Positions 41,074 through 48,916 are shown, counted from the stretch's first letter. The stretch is DNA of 64,000 bases from a virus (IMGVR_UViG_3300032241_002083:1-64000), one strand, 5' to 3'. Notes: generated by a model not told the origin, from the sequence alone. Numbers and translations are program-made.

Positions 41074-42321
41074 TTAACTTAATTCTAAATCTTTTTTAAT
41101 TTCTACCAATCCGCCAGTTTTATCTGATAAATCAAAATTTTCTTTGATAAAATCAATTACTTCTTTTGGATTTATTGAATGGTGAAAAACTATATTTGGA
41201 CCATGATTATCTAACATTACAGCGGATAAATTATCAAATCTTTTTAAACCATTTGAAGTATTTTGACCACATTCATGACTGCCACATTCATATTCTCTTT
41301 GAGATACAACTGGAACTTTTGAACCTTCTTTAATAGGGCAGTGGAAATGAACGATACAATCGTAATCGTTATGCTCACTAAATATAATTCTCTGTGATTG
41401 ACCACCAACAGAAGGTTTAGCACCATAAGCAGTAACCGTATCTTCTGTATCAGTAATAACTCTAACTAAACCATTTTTGTCTAAATCATTAAAGTTAGAT
41501 TTTCTGATAGAAGTTAAAAATTCTTTTTCACCAATCTTACAAGCAAAATGCCCTACGGTTGCTCCATTAAATGGTTTATAAGCAGATTGCTCTATGCAGA
41601 AATTAACAACCTCTCTTAAAGATGGAAAAACCATATCAGAGTTCCAATCAACAGGTGTGCCTTCGACAACGGTTGCATGTGTAAATGAAAGATGACTTCT
41701 GTAATAAGTCATATCTACTAGCTGTTTAAGTGCTTCATCTCTATCAGTAGTTACATGGTATTTGGCTTCTTCGGGTGTAATAATCATATTAACTCTTGTG
41801 ATAACATCATTAGATAAAACTAAATTACAAGAATTTTTCTTCATTAAATTAAGTCCTGATAAATATTGCTCTTGTTCAGTAGCACCGGAAGTTGTTTTAA
41901 AAGCAACTAAGAATATATCTTTTCTACCTTCTCTTATTTGTTTAATTACTTTATTTTTAGGTGTTAATTTTAATAAATATTCTTTTTTAGATGATAATCT
42001 TTCAGAATATTTTCCAGATTTTATATTTTCTATATTACCATCAAAATCAGTCATGCCTACATTAAAGAATACAACTTTTGTATTAAAATCTTCTTTTAAT
42101 CCTAAAACATGTTTTTCAACATCTTCGTTAGTGGTGAGATTTGAATTAGAATCAGCCATTTTAGTTAGATGTAAATTAACATCCATGTTGTCAAATCTTT
42201 CTTTACATAAGATTTCTAACTTTTTGGCAGTTTCGCCAAAAGCGGGCATAGATAATGCTAAATGTGTGCGAACATAAGAAAATGTTCCACCGCCGTATAT
42301 ATGTATTTGTTTCTTAAACAT
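41074..42321 (-). CDS. DFP (CoaB-like) domain fused to class II aldolase/adducin-like domain
   Basis: About 415 aa. The N-terminal half resembles the phosphopantothenoylcysteine synthetase (DFP) fold: 'IHIYGGGTFSYVRTHLAL', 'GKYSERLSSKKEYLLKLTP', 'IFLVAFKTT', 'LVLSNDV'. The C-terminal half resembles class II aldolase/adducin: 'GATVGHFACKI', 'YDCIVHFHCP' with a zinc-type H-x-H, and 'SAVMLDNHGP' later. The first links Cys to 4'-phosphopantothenate in CoA synthesis; the second cleaves sugar phosphates. The combined role is not known to me. I start at Met 42321, dropping a hydrophobic 15-residue extension (ATG at 42366). Lies directly upstream of the tRNA-like RNA in the same direction. Confidence 0.7.
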   Translation of the reverse strand: MFKKQIHIYGGGTFSYVRTHLALSMPAFGETAKKLEILCKERFDNMDVNLHLTKMADSNSNLTTNEDVEKHVLGLKEDFNTKVVFFNVGMTDFDGNIENIKSGKYSERLSSKKEYLLKLTPKNKVIKQIREGRKDIFLVAFKTTSGATEQEQYLSGLNLMKKNSCNLVLSNDVITRVNMIITPEEAKYHVTTDRDEALKQLVDMTYYRSHLSFTHATVVEGTPVDWNSDMVFPSLREVVNFCIEQSAYKPFNGATVGHFACKIGEKEFLTSIRKSNFNDLDKNGLVRVITDTEDTVTAYGAKPSVGGQSQRIIFSEHNDYDCIVHFHCPIKEGSKVPVVSQREYECGSHECGQNTSNGLKRFDNLSAVMLDNHGPNIVFHHSINPKEVIDFIKENFDLSDKTGGLVEIKKDLELS

Positions 42322-42390
42322 AAAAATTATTTTTGTAAAAATACTAAAAATTGTTAAAGAAAACAAATTTTTTTTTACATATAGTTATTT

Positions 42391-42398
42391 AATATATA
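42391..42398 (+). promoter_or_regulatory. AATATATA element upstream of 42404 gene
   Basis: TTTAATATATA followed by five bases and the ATG at 42404. Confidence 0.5.
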
Positions 42399-42403
42399 AT
42401 TTT

Positions 42404-42814
42404 ATGAAATATTTGAAATCTTTTAATAAATTTGAATCAGTCGGATTTGGTGATAATGTAAGTGGTATAGGTTCTGATGAAGGCACTTTTGATCATAGTA
42501 ATAATCCAGTTTTAAAACAACAAGTAGAAAGATATGTAGATTCTATGTTAAAATCAGAAATTACTGTTTTATGTAAGAAAATAGGTATAGAACCGCCAAA
42601 AGATTTAGAAGCAGCACAAATGGATGATTTTGAATCAAAAGTAAGAGAAAAAGCAATCAAATTTTTTATGAAAAATCCCGCTCATATGGATGCTGATGAT
42701 GACAAAAAGATAAAGAAAGATGTTAAATTTACCATGTATGATACTGATAGAGTGCCTTTGACGAATAATATAGGCGGAACTTCTTTTGCTAACTCTATTC
42801 AAGTTGGACAATGA
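42404..42814 (+). CDS. Small protein with capsid-targeting-like leader
   Basis: A 136-aa protein starting MKYLKSFNKFESVGFGDN; the shared leader followed by a Gly/Ser-rich stretch to about residue 35, as if a mature chain begins flexibly. The rest is acidic and helical ('LKQQVERYVDSMLKSEITVL', 'MDADDDKKIKKDVKFTMYD'). No family recognised. It ends with TGA right beside the convergent homing endonuclease, which appears to have been inserted between this gene and uvsX. Confidence 0.7.
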   Translation: MKYLKSFNKFESVGFGDNVSGIGSDEGTFDHSNNPVLKQQVERYVDSMLKSEITVLCKKIGIEPPKDLEAAQMDDFESKVREKAIKFFMKNPAHMDADDDKKIKKDVKFTMYDTDRVPLTNNIGGTSFANSIQVGQ

Positions 42815-43861
42815 TCAAAAATAATTATTTAATATTTCTTCTATTTTGTCTATTTCTGTATATTTTATTCGGATTAAATTTATGTAATTATCTTCACAAA
42901 AATTATTTTTTATATTATCATTTATTTTTAATTTTTCAAAAGCTTTTAATCCGCCAAAAAAAGTTAAAGGTTCGAAATGTTGTTTCCCATCGAATTCTAT
43001 ACAAATTCTTTTGGATGGAATATAAAAGTCAAATGGTAATTCGTAAATATTTTTACAATTTGTAAATTTTTTTTGTCTATCAAAGTTTATTTTATTCTTT
43101 TTGAGAAAAGAAGCAATTTTTTTTTCACCTTTAGATTCATTGCATGACGGACATCCCATTCCTTGAATATGTGATAATGGACGTTGAAGAAAATCTCCGT
43201 GTTCTGGACAGGTTATAATAATTTTTGATTGATTTTTAATATAATTTGTTTTATCATATGAATATTTGAAGTCATGTATTTGGTTAGATTCGTTTATAAA
43301 TTGTTTATTTGTTTTTTTAATTGATAAAATTTGTTTTTCTGGACAATTTCCGCTTAAATGGTTATATGGCTTTTGTAAATATATTATTCCTTTGTATTTT
43401 ATTTGCACTGGTGTTTCGCCATTAATTATTTTTTTTATCAGACTATAATCATATTTATTTTCACCATGTATTTTTTTTGATTTATTTATAAAATTTTCAA
43501 GAGTTAGTGCTTTTTCAACACAAAATCCTTGCAGATGAGAAGAAGGTGTTTGTTCGAATATAATCCCTTCATATATTATTTTTATTTTTTTATTTGCTCC
43601 TTTATATTCCGTCATTGAGTAATCATATTTGTTATTCCATATTTTTTTTGCTTCTTTTATGAAATCTTTGGTGGTTTTAGTAGGTGTATTTTTTTCGGGA
43701 CATCTTCCCATTAGATGCTTACACACCTTTTGTGTGTAAGCTATTCCGTCATACATCATAGTTATATTATCGGATGATAGTATTTTTTCGGATAAATCTA
43801 AGTATAAATATTTATTTTTATGTTTTTCGAAAGCTTTATTTAAAAATTCTTGTTTTGTCAT
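42815..43861 (-). CDS. Homing-endonuclease-like protein with DUF723-type repeats and PD-(D/E)XK/Vsr-like domain
   Basis: A 348-aa protein. Residues 1-235 contain four units of the kind 'H-x-x-K-Y-D-Y-S ... I-x-Y/C-x-G-I-x-x-Q-x-P-x-x-H-L-x-G-x-C', the last with zinc Cys ('CPEHG', 'GMGCPSCNES'). Residues about 240-348 form a Vsr/PD-(D/E)XK-like nuclease ('FDFYIPSKRICIEFDGKQHF', later 'NNFCEDNYINLIRI'). This is the layout of free-standing phage homing endonucleases. It is inserted in antisense next to uvsX, and its promoter side is one arm of a 30-bp inverted repeat. Confidence 0.82.
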   Translation of the reverse strand: MTKQEFLNKAFEKHKNKYLYLDLSEKILSSDNITMMYDGIAYTQKVCKHLMGRCPEKNTPTKTTKDFIKEAKKIWNNKYDYSMTEYKGANKKIKIIYEGIIFEQTPSSHLQGFCVEKALTLENFINKSKKIHGENKYDYSLIKKIINGETPVQIKYKGIIYLQKPYNHLSGNCPEKQILSIKKTNKQFINESNQIHDFKYSYDKTNYIKNQSKIIITCPEHGDFLQRPLSHIQGMGCPSCNESKGEKKIASFLKKNKINFDRQKKFTNCKNIYELPFDFYIPSKRICIEFDGKQHFEPLTFFGGLKAFEKLKINDNIKNNFCEDNYINLIRIKYTEIDKIEEILNNYF

Positions 43862-43865
43862 ATCG

Positions 43866-43955
43866 TATATATAAAATTGTTTAAATCCCCCCTTTAACTT
43901 TTATTGTGGTATTTTAAAATAAATCAAAGGGGGGATTTAAACAATTTTATATATA
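43866..43955. repeat. 30-bp perfect inverted repeat with six-G/C runs between endonuclease and uvsX
   Basis: 43866-43895 is the exact reverse complement of 43926-43955, separated by 30 bases. Each arm contains TATATATAAAATTG and a CCCCCC/GGGGGG run, which is very unusual in this AT-rich genome. The arms place identical promoter-like sequence before both divergent genes (43861 minus, 43981 plus). It may be a transcription-blocking hairpin, a protein-binding site or a trace of the endonuclease insertion. Confidence 0.85.
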
Positions 43956-43980
43956 ATTATATAAAAATAAAAATTAAATT

Positions 43981-45204
43981 ATGGCAAAAGCAAATAGTAA
44001 AAAATTTGAGTTTAGTAAAGTAGGAGATTTATTAGATAAAATATCAGAAAAAGTTCCTATTTTTATAGATAAAAAAGAAAGACCTAGAAAGTATATTTCT
44101 ACTGGCAGTTATATATTAAATGCTGCAATAAGTGGATCACTATTTGGTGGTATAGGAGATATGGGAATTCAGGTATTTGCTGGTCCTGAAGCTAGTGGGA
44201 AAACATTTCTCGCTCTCAACACAATTAGAGAGGCTCAAAAACTTGGTTATTGCGTTATATATATTGATACTGAATATGCAATTAATCGTTCTGAATTACC
44301 AAAATATGGTATAGATAATGATCCTAATAAATTTATAATTATAAGAGGTAATCAAGTAGAGGAATTAAATATGGCTGTTACGCAATTAATTGACCAATTA
44401 AAAACAGCTAAAATGGATGGGTTTGATATGCCATTACAGATATGGGCTTTAGATTCTTTAGCTCAATTGTCATCTAAGAAAATGAAAGAAGATCTAATTG
44501 CCGGTAATATGAAGACAGATATGTCTAAGGCTAAGGCGATAGGTTCATTATTTGTTTCTATAACAGCTGATTTGAGTTTTTTAGAAATTCCATTGATTGT
44601 GAATAATCAAACATATGAAACGATGGATTTATTTAGTCAAACTATAATGAAAGGTGGTAAACAATTATACTATTCAGCTAATAACATAACATTTTTAACT
44701 AAAGCTAAATTAAAAGATGATATAGATGATATGGATTTAGGACAATCTGGTATTGTAGTTACTGCTAAATGTGTAAAAAATAGACTTGCAAAACCTAAAA
44801 AAGTGCAATTTGAAATTTCATTCGAAAAGGGAATGAACCCCTACAAAGGATTAGAAAATTTCTGTCGTGCTGAATATTTTGATAAAATTGGAATAGCACA
44901 AGGTAAAATGGAAGTTGATAAAAAAACAGGTGAAATGAAATTTACAGCAGGTGCCGGTAATAGATGGTATGTGAGTCATTTGGATAAATCAATGACACTT
45001 AAACAATTATTTACAAAAGAAGTTTTTACATCAGAAATCCTCAACAAGATGGAACCAATTGTAAATAATTATTTTAGGTATAAATCAATAGAAGAAGCTG
45101 AGGCAGTTGAAAAACAATTTGAATCTCTAATAGAAGGTGAGGAAGATGAAGACGGCTTTACAAATTCATCTGATGTTGATGCAGAAGATTTTTTTGGAAA
45201 ATAA
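43981..45204 (+). CDS. uvsX: UvsX-like RecA-family recombinase
   Basis: A 407-aa RecA-fold recombinase that forms filaments on single-stranded DNA and drives strand exchange. Walker A GPEASGKT is at 68-75, with 'YCVIYIDTEYAINRSEL' and a Walker-B-like 'LQIWALDSLAQL'; 'LIVNNQTYETMDLFSQTIMKGG' corresponds to the L2 region. The last 35 residues are very acidic, as in T4 UvsX and RecA tails. It is longer at the N-terminus than bacterial RecA, in keeping with T4-type. It belongs with the gp46-like and RuvC-like genes 7-9 kb downstream. Confidence 0.93.
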   Translation: MAKANSKKFEFSKVGDLLDKISEKVPIFIDKKERPRKYISTGSYILNAAISGSLFGGIGDMGIQVFAGPEASGKTFLALNTIREAQKLGYCVIYIDTEYAINRSELPKYGIDNDPNKFIIIRGNQVEELNMAVTQLIDQLKTAKMDGFDMPLQIWALDSLAQLSSKKMKEDLIAGNMKTDMSKAKAIGSLFVSITADLSFLEIPLIVNNQTYETMDLFSQTIMKGGKQLYYSANNITFLTKAKLKDDIDDMDLGQSGIVVTAKCVKNRLAKPKKVQFEISFEKGMNPYKGLENFCRAEYFDKIGIAQGKMEVDKKTGEMKFTAGAGNRWYVSHLDKSMTLKQLFTKEVFTSEILNKMEPIVNNYFRYKSIEEAEAVEKQFESLIEGEEDEDGFTNSSDVDAEDFFGK

Positions 45205-45207
45205 TAA

Positions 45208-45336
45208 ATGATTATGAGAATATTAGCACCGCAGAAAGATGTGAAAATTATATCGGGTCATAAATGGTATAAAAGAATCTGGATATGGATTTCAAATCCA
45301 TTTACTTATATCTTTCTTGGATATATTAGATATTAA
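45208..45336 (+). CDS. Very small basic/hydrophobic protein, 42 aa
   Basis: ATG three bases after the uvsX stop, ending in a terminator stem. The peptide (MIMRILAPQKDVKIISGHKW...) is basic with a hydrophobic end ('IWIWISNPFTYIFLGYIRY') that could insert in a membrane. Unknown; existence supported by tight placement. Confidence 0.45.
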   Translation: MIMRILAPQKDVKIISGHKWYKRIWIWISNPFTYIFLGYIRY

Positions 45337-45361
45337 AAAAGCGGCTTTAAGCCGCTTTTTT
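45335..45361. terminator. Bidirectional terminator after uvsX operon
   Basis: Stem AAAAAAGCGGC/GCCGCTTTTTT with a TTTAA loop between convergent genes. Confidence 0.85.
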
Positions 45362-45668
45362 ATTTTAAAATTTCATCAATTTGCATATCTCTCCATTTAC
45401 ATAAAGGCGTGAAATGCTCATTAAATTCGTTTTCGGTTAATGGACACATGGTGAAATTTTCAACTTTTATGCCAACTTCAATCCAATTATCATATCCTTT
45501 ATCATCTGGACCATCATATCTCACCCCATTTCCTACAACTTTACAAAATTCTCCGTTATTTAACTCTCCAAAAATATTTTCTACTTCAGTAAGTATTTGT
45601 CCAATATAAAATATTTTTGTTTTATTATCTTTAAGAGAATAATAATCAGCAATACATATATATTTCAT
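45360..45668 (-). CDS. Small protein with conserved R-x3-I-D-x-I-L tail
   Basis: A 102-aa protein ('MKYICIADYYSLKDNK...'), beta-rich for the first 70 residues ('FYIGQILTEVENIFG', 'GEFCKVVGNGVRYDG'), probably an SH3-like barrel. It ends 'PLCKWRDMQIDEILK', a tail shared with the 54812 protein and the 21856 and 34063 remnants. The stop overlaps the uvsX terminator stem; the start overlaps the PTH2 stop by one base, so the two are co-expressed. Confidence 0.65.
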   Translation of the reverse strand: MKYICIADYYSLKDNKTKIFYIGQILTEVENIFGELNNGEFCKVVGNGVRYDGPDDKGYDNWIEVGIKVENFTMCPLTENEFNEHFTPLCKWRDMQIDEILK

Positions 45669-46078
45669 TAAAGCAATTTTAAATGACCAGTAATCTTATC
45701 AATTTTTTCTGAATAGTGTGGTCCAATGGCAAGACAAGTTTTAGTTTTTACACCATTAAACTCTGTTAAACCATTATCAACTATCATATGAACGGTCAAA
45801 CCGGCTTCTTCTGCCTTTCTATAGATTTCGTCTAACTCTTCTTCTGATTTAACACCAACACAGATTTTAGTAAAAGAATTTCCCATCCAATCTTCTGCTT
45901 CTTTAAGATTAGTCATTCTTTCGTTATGAAATGCTCTGTTATCTTCTAAAGAAGATTGATAAAATCCGCCATTTCTTGTTAAGAAAGCCATAGAAGCATG
46001 ACTTGCTTGTGCACACATTTTGCCTTTACGCATATTTAAGTCAGTTCGCATGACTATTACTTGTTTTGTGTTTGCCAT
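45668..46078 (-). CDS. Peptidyl-tRNA hydrolase 2 (archaeal/eukaryotic type)
   Basis: A 136-aa complete PTH2: 'VIVMRTDLNMRKGKMCAQASHASMAF' carries the R-x-D, K-G-K and Q-x-S/A-H-A residues; 'GLTVHMIVDNGLTEF' and 'KTCLAIGPHYSEKID' (the T-x-x-A-x-G-P element) finish the fold. The enzyme frees tRNA from stalled peptidyl-tRNA. Bacterial hosts normally use Pth1, so this looks acquired from another source. Its start follows TATATA-AT-ATG. Confidence 0.93.
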   Translation of the reverse strand: MANTKQVIVMRTDLNMRKGKMCAQASHASMAFLTRNGGFYQSSLEDNRAFHNERMTNLKEAEDWMGNSFTKICVGVKSEEELDEIYRKAEEAGLTVHMIVDNGLTEFNGVKTKTCLAIGPHYSEKIDKITGHLKLL

Positions 46079-46079
46079 A

Positions 46080-46787
46080 TTATATACAATATAAAATTGT
46101 TGGTGAATCTTTTTTGATTTCTATATTTGGATACTTTTTAGTAAAAAGATTTGGATTAAATCCAATTGTAATGATATGATGACCATTTTTAGTTGGAATT
46201 ACACCTATTACTTTTGTAATTGTTTCTAAATAAGATTTCACTTCATCTAATTTAGAATTATCATCAATATCTATAATCCATTTTTTTACTGGATCAGAAG
46301 TAAATTGTCCCGCAGCAGATAAAACTTGATATCTAATCACGCTATTATACCAATCACAATCCATTAAACAATCGCTTATCATACGAAGAATATAGAATTT
46401 CTTTTCAGTTTCCGAAACAAAGTTTTCATTAATTTTATTATTTAAATAATAAAATTTAAGCGGTTCTTCGTATTTTTGGTTAATTGAATTTATTAATTCA
46501 TCAGTAGAGATTTTAAATGCCTGTAAGGAAACTTTATCTTCATTTCTTTTATTTAAACGAATATAGGCTCTTGCATTATGTTCCTGACATAAATTAATAA
46601 TTTGGTGTTTGTAATTGTCTAAATCTTTATCGTCAATAATAAAGAAATTATCAATTAAAGAAACATCCTTTTTTAAGTCTGGATTTTCTTTTCTTCTCTT
46701 GAGTATTTGTAGAAAAAAGAAATCACCTTTATTCAAAGTATAATTTTCTTTTATTAGTTTTTTTATTAATTCAAAATTATCAGTCAT
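46080..46787 (-). CDS. Hypothetical protein, possible primase-polymerase-like fold
   Basis: A 235-aa protein with 'NARAYIRLNKRNED' (about 88-101), 'KKWIIDIDDNSKLDEV' (about 167-182, an acidic D-x-D pair) and 'GVIPTKNGHHIITIGFNP' (about 193-210, with basic/His residues), ending 'DSPTILYCI'. The order (strand with R, D-x-D strand, then 'T-x-N-G-x-H') recalls archaeo-eukaryotic primase-polymerases, but several features of that family cannot be confirmed by eye. Downstream genes are PTH2 and the 45360 gene in the same direction. Confidence 0.45.
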   Translation of the reverse strand: MTDNFELIKKLIKENYTLNKGDFFFLQILKRRKENPDLKKDVSLIDNFFIIDDKDLDNYKHQIINLCQEHNARAYIRLNKRNEDKVSLQAFKISTDELINSINQKYEEPLKFYYLNNKINENFVSETEKKFYILRMISDCLMDCDWYNSVIRYQVLSAAGQFTSDPVKKWIIDIDDNSKLDEVKSYLETITKVIGVIPTKNGHHIITIGFNPNLFTKKYPNIEIKKDSPTILYCI

Positions 46788-46837
46788 AGATACAAAATTA
46801 AAGTGTAAAGATACGATTTTATTTTGAATTTTTAAAA

Positions 46838-47479
46838 TTATTTTCTTATATCATTATTTTTTTTATCAAAAGTTGTATTATTAGATAATTTAATATTAAA
46901 CGGATGAAAAGCACATATTTGATGTGCGCCATCAAAATATCCATCAAATCCATCTATTATTGCCATATCAGTGCTATCATTGCCTGTCATAAAAGACACC
47001 CACCATGTGGATTTTAAATTAGATAATTTGTTTTTTAAATAGATTTCATCATATTTATTTTTATATTTATCTTCTATAAATTTAATTGATTTATCAGATG
47101 GAGTATGATTAAATCCCCATTTGTGTATTAGTGGATTTCTTATATTTAAGAAACATTCATAAATATATCCATTACCATTGTTTGCATAATAAATTACATC
47201 TTGTTTATTATCGGCAAAATAAAATCCAGCAAAATTATTCGTTCTTTCTTTTTTTTCAGCATTTATATTAAATTCATTAAATAAGTTGTATGAACCATGA
47301 TACATAATTTTTGGTTCGCCATTTTCATCTAATACTTTTGAGCCTTCGTTTTTTTCCCAATCACCAAACCAATTTTTAAATTCTGGTGTTCGAACTATAT
47401 GCCATTGTGTTTTATTTAAATTAGAAATATTACCATTTGGTGCTAAATTATGGTTTTCAAAAAGTCTAATATATTTCAT
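46838..47479 (-). CDS. ADP-ribosyltransferase-like protein with capsid-targeting-like leader
   Basis: A 213-aa protein. Residues 1-10 are [10 protein letters not shown], the shared leader with an L-F-E site. Residues 25-63 read '[17 protein letters not shown] ... [17 protein letters not shown]', then '[18 protein letters not shown]', and the chain ends '[20 protein letters not shown]'. This is the architecture of ART domains in phage polyvalent and virion proteins, where 'Y-H-G-S/T' binds NAD. In T4 the Alt ADP-ribosyltransferase is packaged and injected to modify host RNA polymerase. By analogy this may be an injected effector. The final catalytic Glu is not identified with certainty. Confidence 0.75.
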   Translation of the reverse strand: MKYIRLFENHNLAPNGNISNLNKTQWHIVRTPEFKNWFGDWEKNEGSKVLDENGEPKIMYHGSYNLFNEFNINAEKKERTNNFAGFYFADNKQDVIYYANNGNGYIYECFLNIRNPLIHKWGFNHTPSDKSIKFIEDKYKNKYDEIYLKNKLSNLKSTWWVSFMTGNDSTDMAIIDGFDGYFDGAHQICAFHPFNIKLSNNTTFDKKNNDIRK

Positions 47480-47510
47480 AAACTATATATTAATAAAACA
47501 TATAAATATT
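47480..47510. promoter_or_regulatory. 31-base divergent promoter region
   Basis: Between the ART-like gene (minus) and the fucose-synthase gene (plus). AATATATA (47484-47491, minus) sits four bases from the ART start; TATAAATATT precedes the plus-strand ATG. Very short leaders in both directions. Confidence 0.5.
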
Positions 47511-48440
47511 ATGGAATTAAATGCTAAAATTTATTTAGCCGGACATAATGGACTTGTTGGTTCAGCCATCGTAAGAAAATTAAAAGAATTGGGTTATACT
47601 AACATATTAACTAATTCTTCTAAAGAATTAGATTTAAGATTACAGACATCAGTATATAATTGGTTTTCTGAAAATAAGCCTGAATATGTATTTTTAGCAG
47701 CAGCTAAAGTTGGTGGTATAAAATCAAACTCCTTATATAAAGGAGATTTTATATATGATAATTTAATGATTCAAACCAACATAATTAATGCTGCAAAAGT
47801 AAATAATGTTAAAAAGCTTTTATTTTTAGGTTCGTCTTGTATTTATCCTAAAATGTGTCCTCAACCTATTAAAGAAGAATAATTATTATCAGGTTATTTA
47901 GAAGATTCAAATGATGCTTATGCTATTGCTAAAATTGCTGGTATTAAAATGTGTCAAAGTTATAATAAGCAATATAGCACTAATTTTATTTCAGTTATGC
48001 CAACTAATTTATATGGCATAGGTGATAATTACCATCCTGAAAACTCGCATGTAATTCCTGGATTAATTAGAAGATTTAATGATGCTAAAATTGCTAATCA
48101 AAAAGATGTTATTTGTTGGGGTGATGGAACACCTAAGAGGGAATTTTTATTTTCAGATGATTTAGCAGATGCTTGTATTTGGTTGATGAATAATTATAAT
48201 GATTCTGAAATAGTAAATATAGGAACAAGTAAAGATATGACTATAAAAGAATTAACAGAAATAATTAAAAATATAGTTTATCCAGAAGCAAATATAGTAT
48301 TTAATAATGATTTGAAGTTAAATGGCACACCAAGAAAAGTATTAGATACAACAAAAATAAACACCCTCGGATGGTATCCGAAGGTGTCATTTGAAGATGG
48401 AATAAAACAGGCTTATAATGACTTTTTGAGTCAAAATTAA
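47511..48440 (+). pseudogene. fcl: GDP-L-fucose synthase (epimerase/reductase) with one nonsense codon
   Basis: Read through TAA at 47880-47882 (codon 124), the frame encodes a 309-residue short-chain dehydrogenase of normal family length. It has '[18 protein letters not shown]' (NAD(P)-binding G-x-x-G-x-x-G), '[10 protein letters not shown]', '[10 protein letters not shown]' (Ser), then 'QPIKEE-stop-LLSGYLE', 'YAIAKIAGIKMC' (Y-x3-K), and 'PTNLYG'. In active relatives the stop position is normally Tyr or His after 'KEE', so a single base change would restore it. The enzyme makes GDP-fucose from GDP-4-keto-6-deoxymannose, for glycan synthesis. A start at 47949 would lack the cofactor site. Confidence 0.88.
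48361..48387 (-). terminator. Minus-strand terminator inside the 3' end of fcl
   Basis: Imperfect stem ACACC..TCGGAT/ATCCGA..GGTGT followed on the minus strand by TTATTTTTGT. It would end the minus-strand genes 50421-48437 within the coding end of the convergent gene. Confidence 0.55.
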
Positions 48441-48655
48441 TTAGGAAAACTATTGATAAAACGAGGCCAATATAAAATTAACATAATAACAATTATTTTT
48501 TTAACTTTATTGAAATCTTTTTCTTCAAAAACTTCATCTTCGTCAATTTCCATTACTTTTTCTATAAAAAGAGGTATTAGTTTAATATTTTTGAATACAA
48601 AAATAAAGCCTATTGCTATATAGCAATATATAATCCATAGTATAAATAAAATCAT
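48437..48655 (-). CDS. Small membrane protein, 72 aa
   Basis: Two predicted membrane helices (residues about 2-20, ILFILWIIYCYIAIGFIFV, and about 52-64, IIVIMLILYW) joined by an acidic loop ('KVMEIDEDEVFEEKDF'). The start overlaps the TGA of the 48652 ORF (ATGA). Function unknown. Confidence 0.6.
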   Translation of the reverse strand: MILFILWIIYCYIAIGFIFVFKNIKLIPLFIEKVMEIDEDEVFEEKDFNKVKKIIVIMLILYWPRFINSFPN

Positions 48656-48783
48656 ATAAAATTTAATTGATTACAAATAATGCATTTAATTGCTTCTTTA
48701 CCTTTTTCTTGATTTAGAGTAATCATTTGCCAAGTGACTTCGCCACAAAATGTTTTCATCCAAAAATAGGTATTTTCCATCAT
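48652..48783 (-). CDS. Small Cys-containing protein, 43 aa
   Basis: Frame from ATG 48783 (MMENTYFWMKTFCGEVTWQM...) to TGA 48652. It contains 'KCIICNQL', a C-x2-C knuckle, and 'TFCGEVTWQ'. It overlaps the neighbouring 48698 frame in another phase but couples to the downstream membrane-protein gene by ATGA, which supports it being real. Confidence 0.5.
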   Translation of the reverse strand: MMENTYFWMKTFCGEVTWQMITLNQEKGKEAIKCIICNQLNFI

Positions 48784-48916
48784 AAGGTATTTTATATAAA
48801 TTATCCCAATTTTTAAGAATTGTATTTCCGATCAATTCTGGTGTAATATACACAACCTTATTTGTATCACCCTTTCCGTGACCATATTCTCCATCTATTT
48901 TAAGAAAATTTTTCAT
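48698..48916 (-). CDS. Small hypothetical protein, 72 aa
   Basis: Starts MKNFLKIDGEYGHGKGDTNK, overlapping the end of the nucleotidyltransferase gene by 17 bases. The first 55 residues ('VVYITPELIGNTILKNWDNL') look protein-like, while the last 15 lie out of phase over the 48652 ORF and may be the result of a frame change. No family recognised. An ATG at 49042 exists but is buried in the upstream gene. Confidence 0.5.
   Translation of the reverse strand: MKNFLKIDGEYGHGKGDTNKVVYITPELIGNTILKNWDNLYKIPYDGKYLFLDENILWRSHLANDYSKSRKR

Noticed and set aside
42322-42366. Hydrophobic 15-residue N-terminal extension of the DFP/aldolase protein as a signal peptide
   Set aside because: The DFP strand starts right after the second Met, both domains are cytosolic in known relatives, and the extension is AT-rich upstream sequence without a cleavage site.
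47949-48440. A separate 163-aa gene starting at 47949
   Set aside because: It is in the same frame as the first half of the GDP-fucose synthase and continues its conserved sequence; alone it lacks the cofactor-binding domain.
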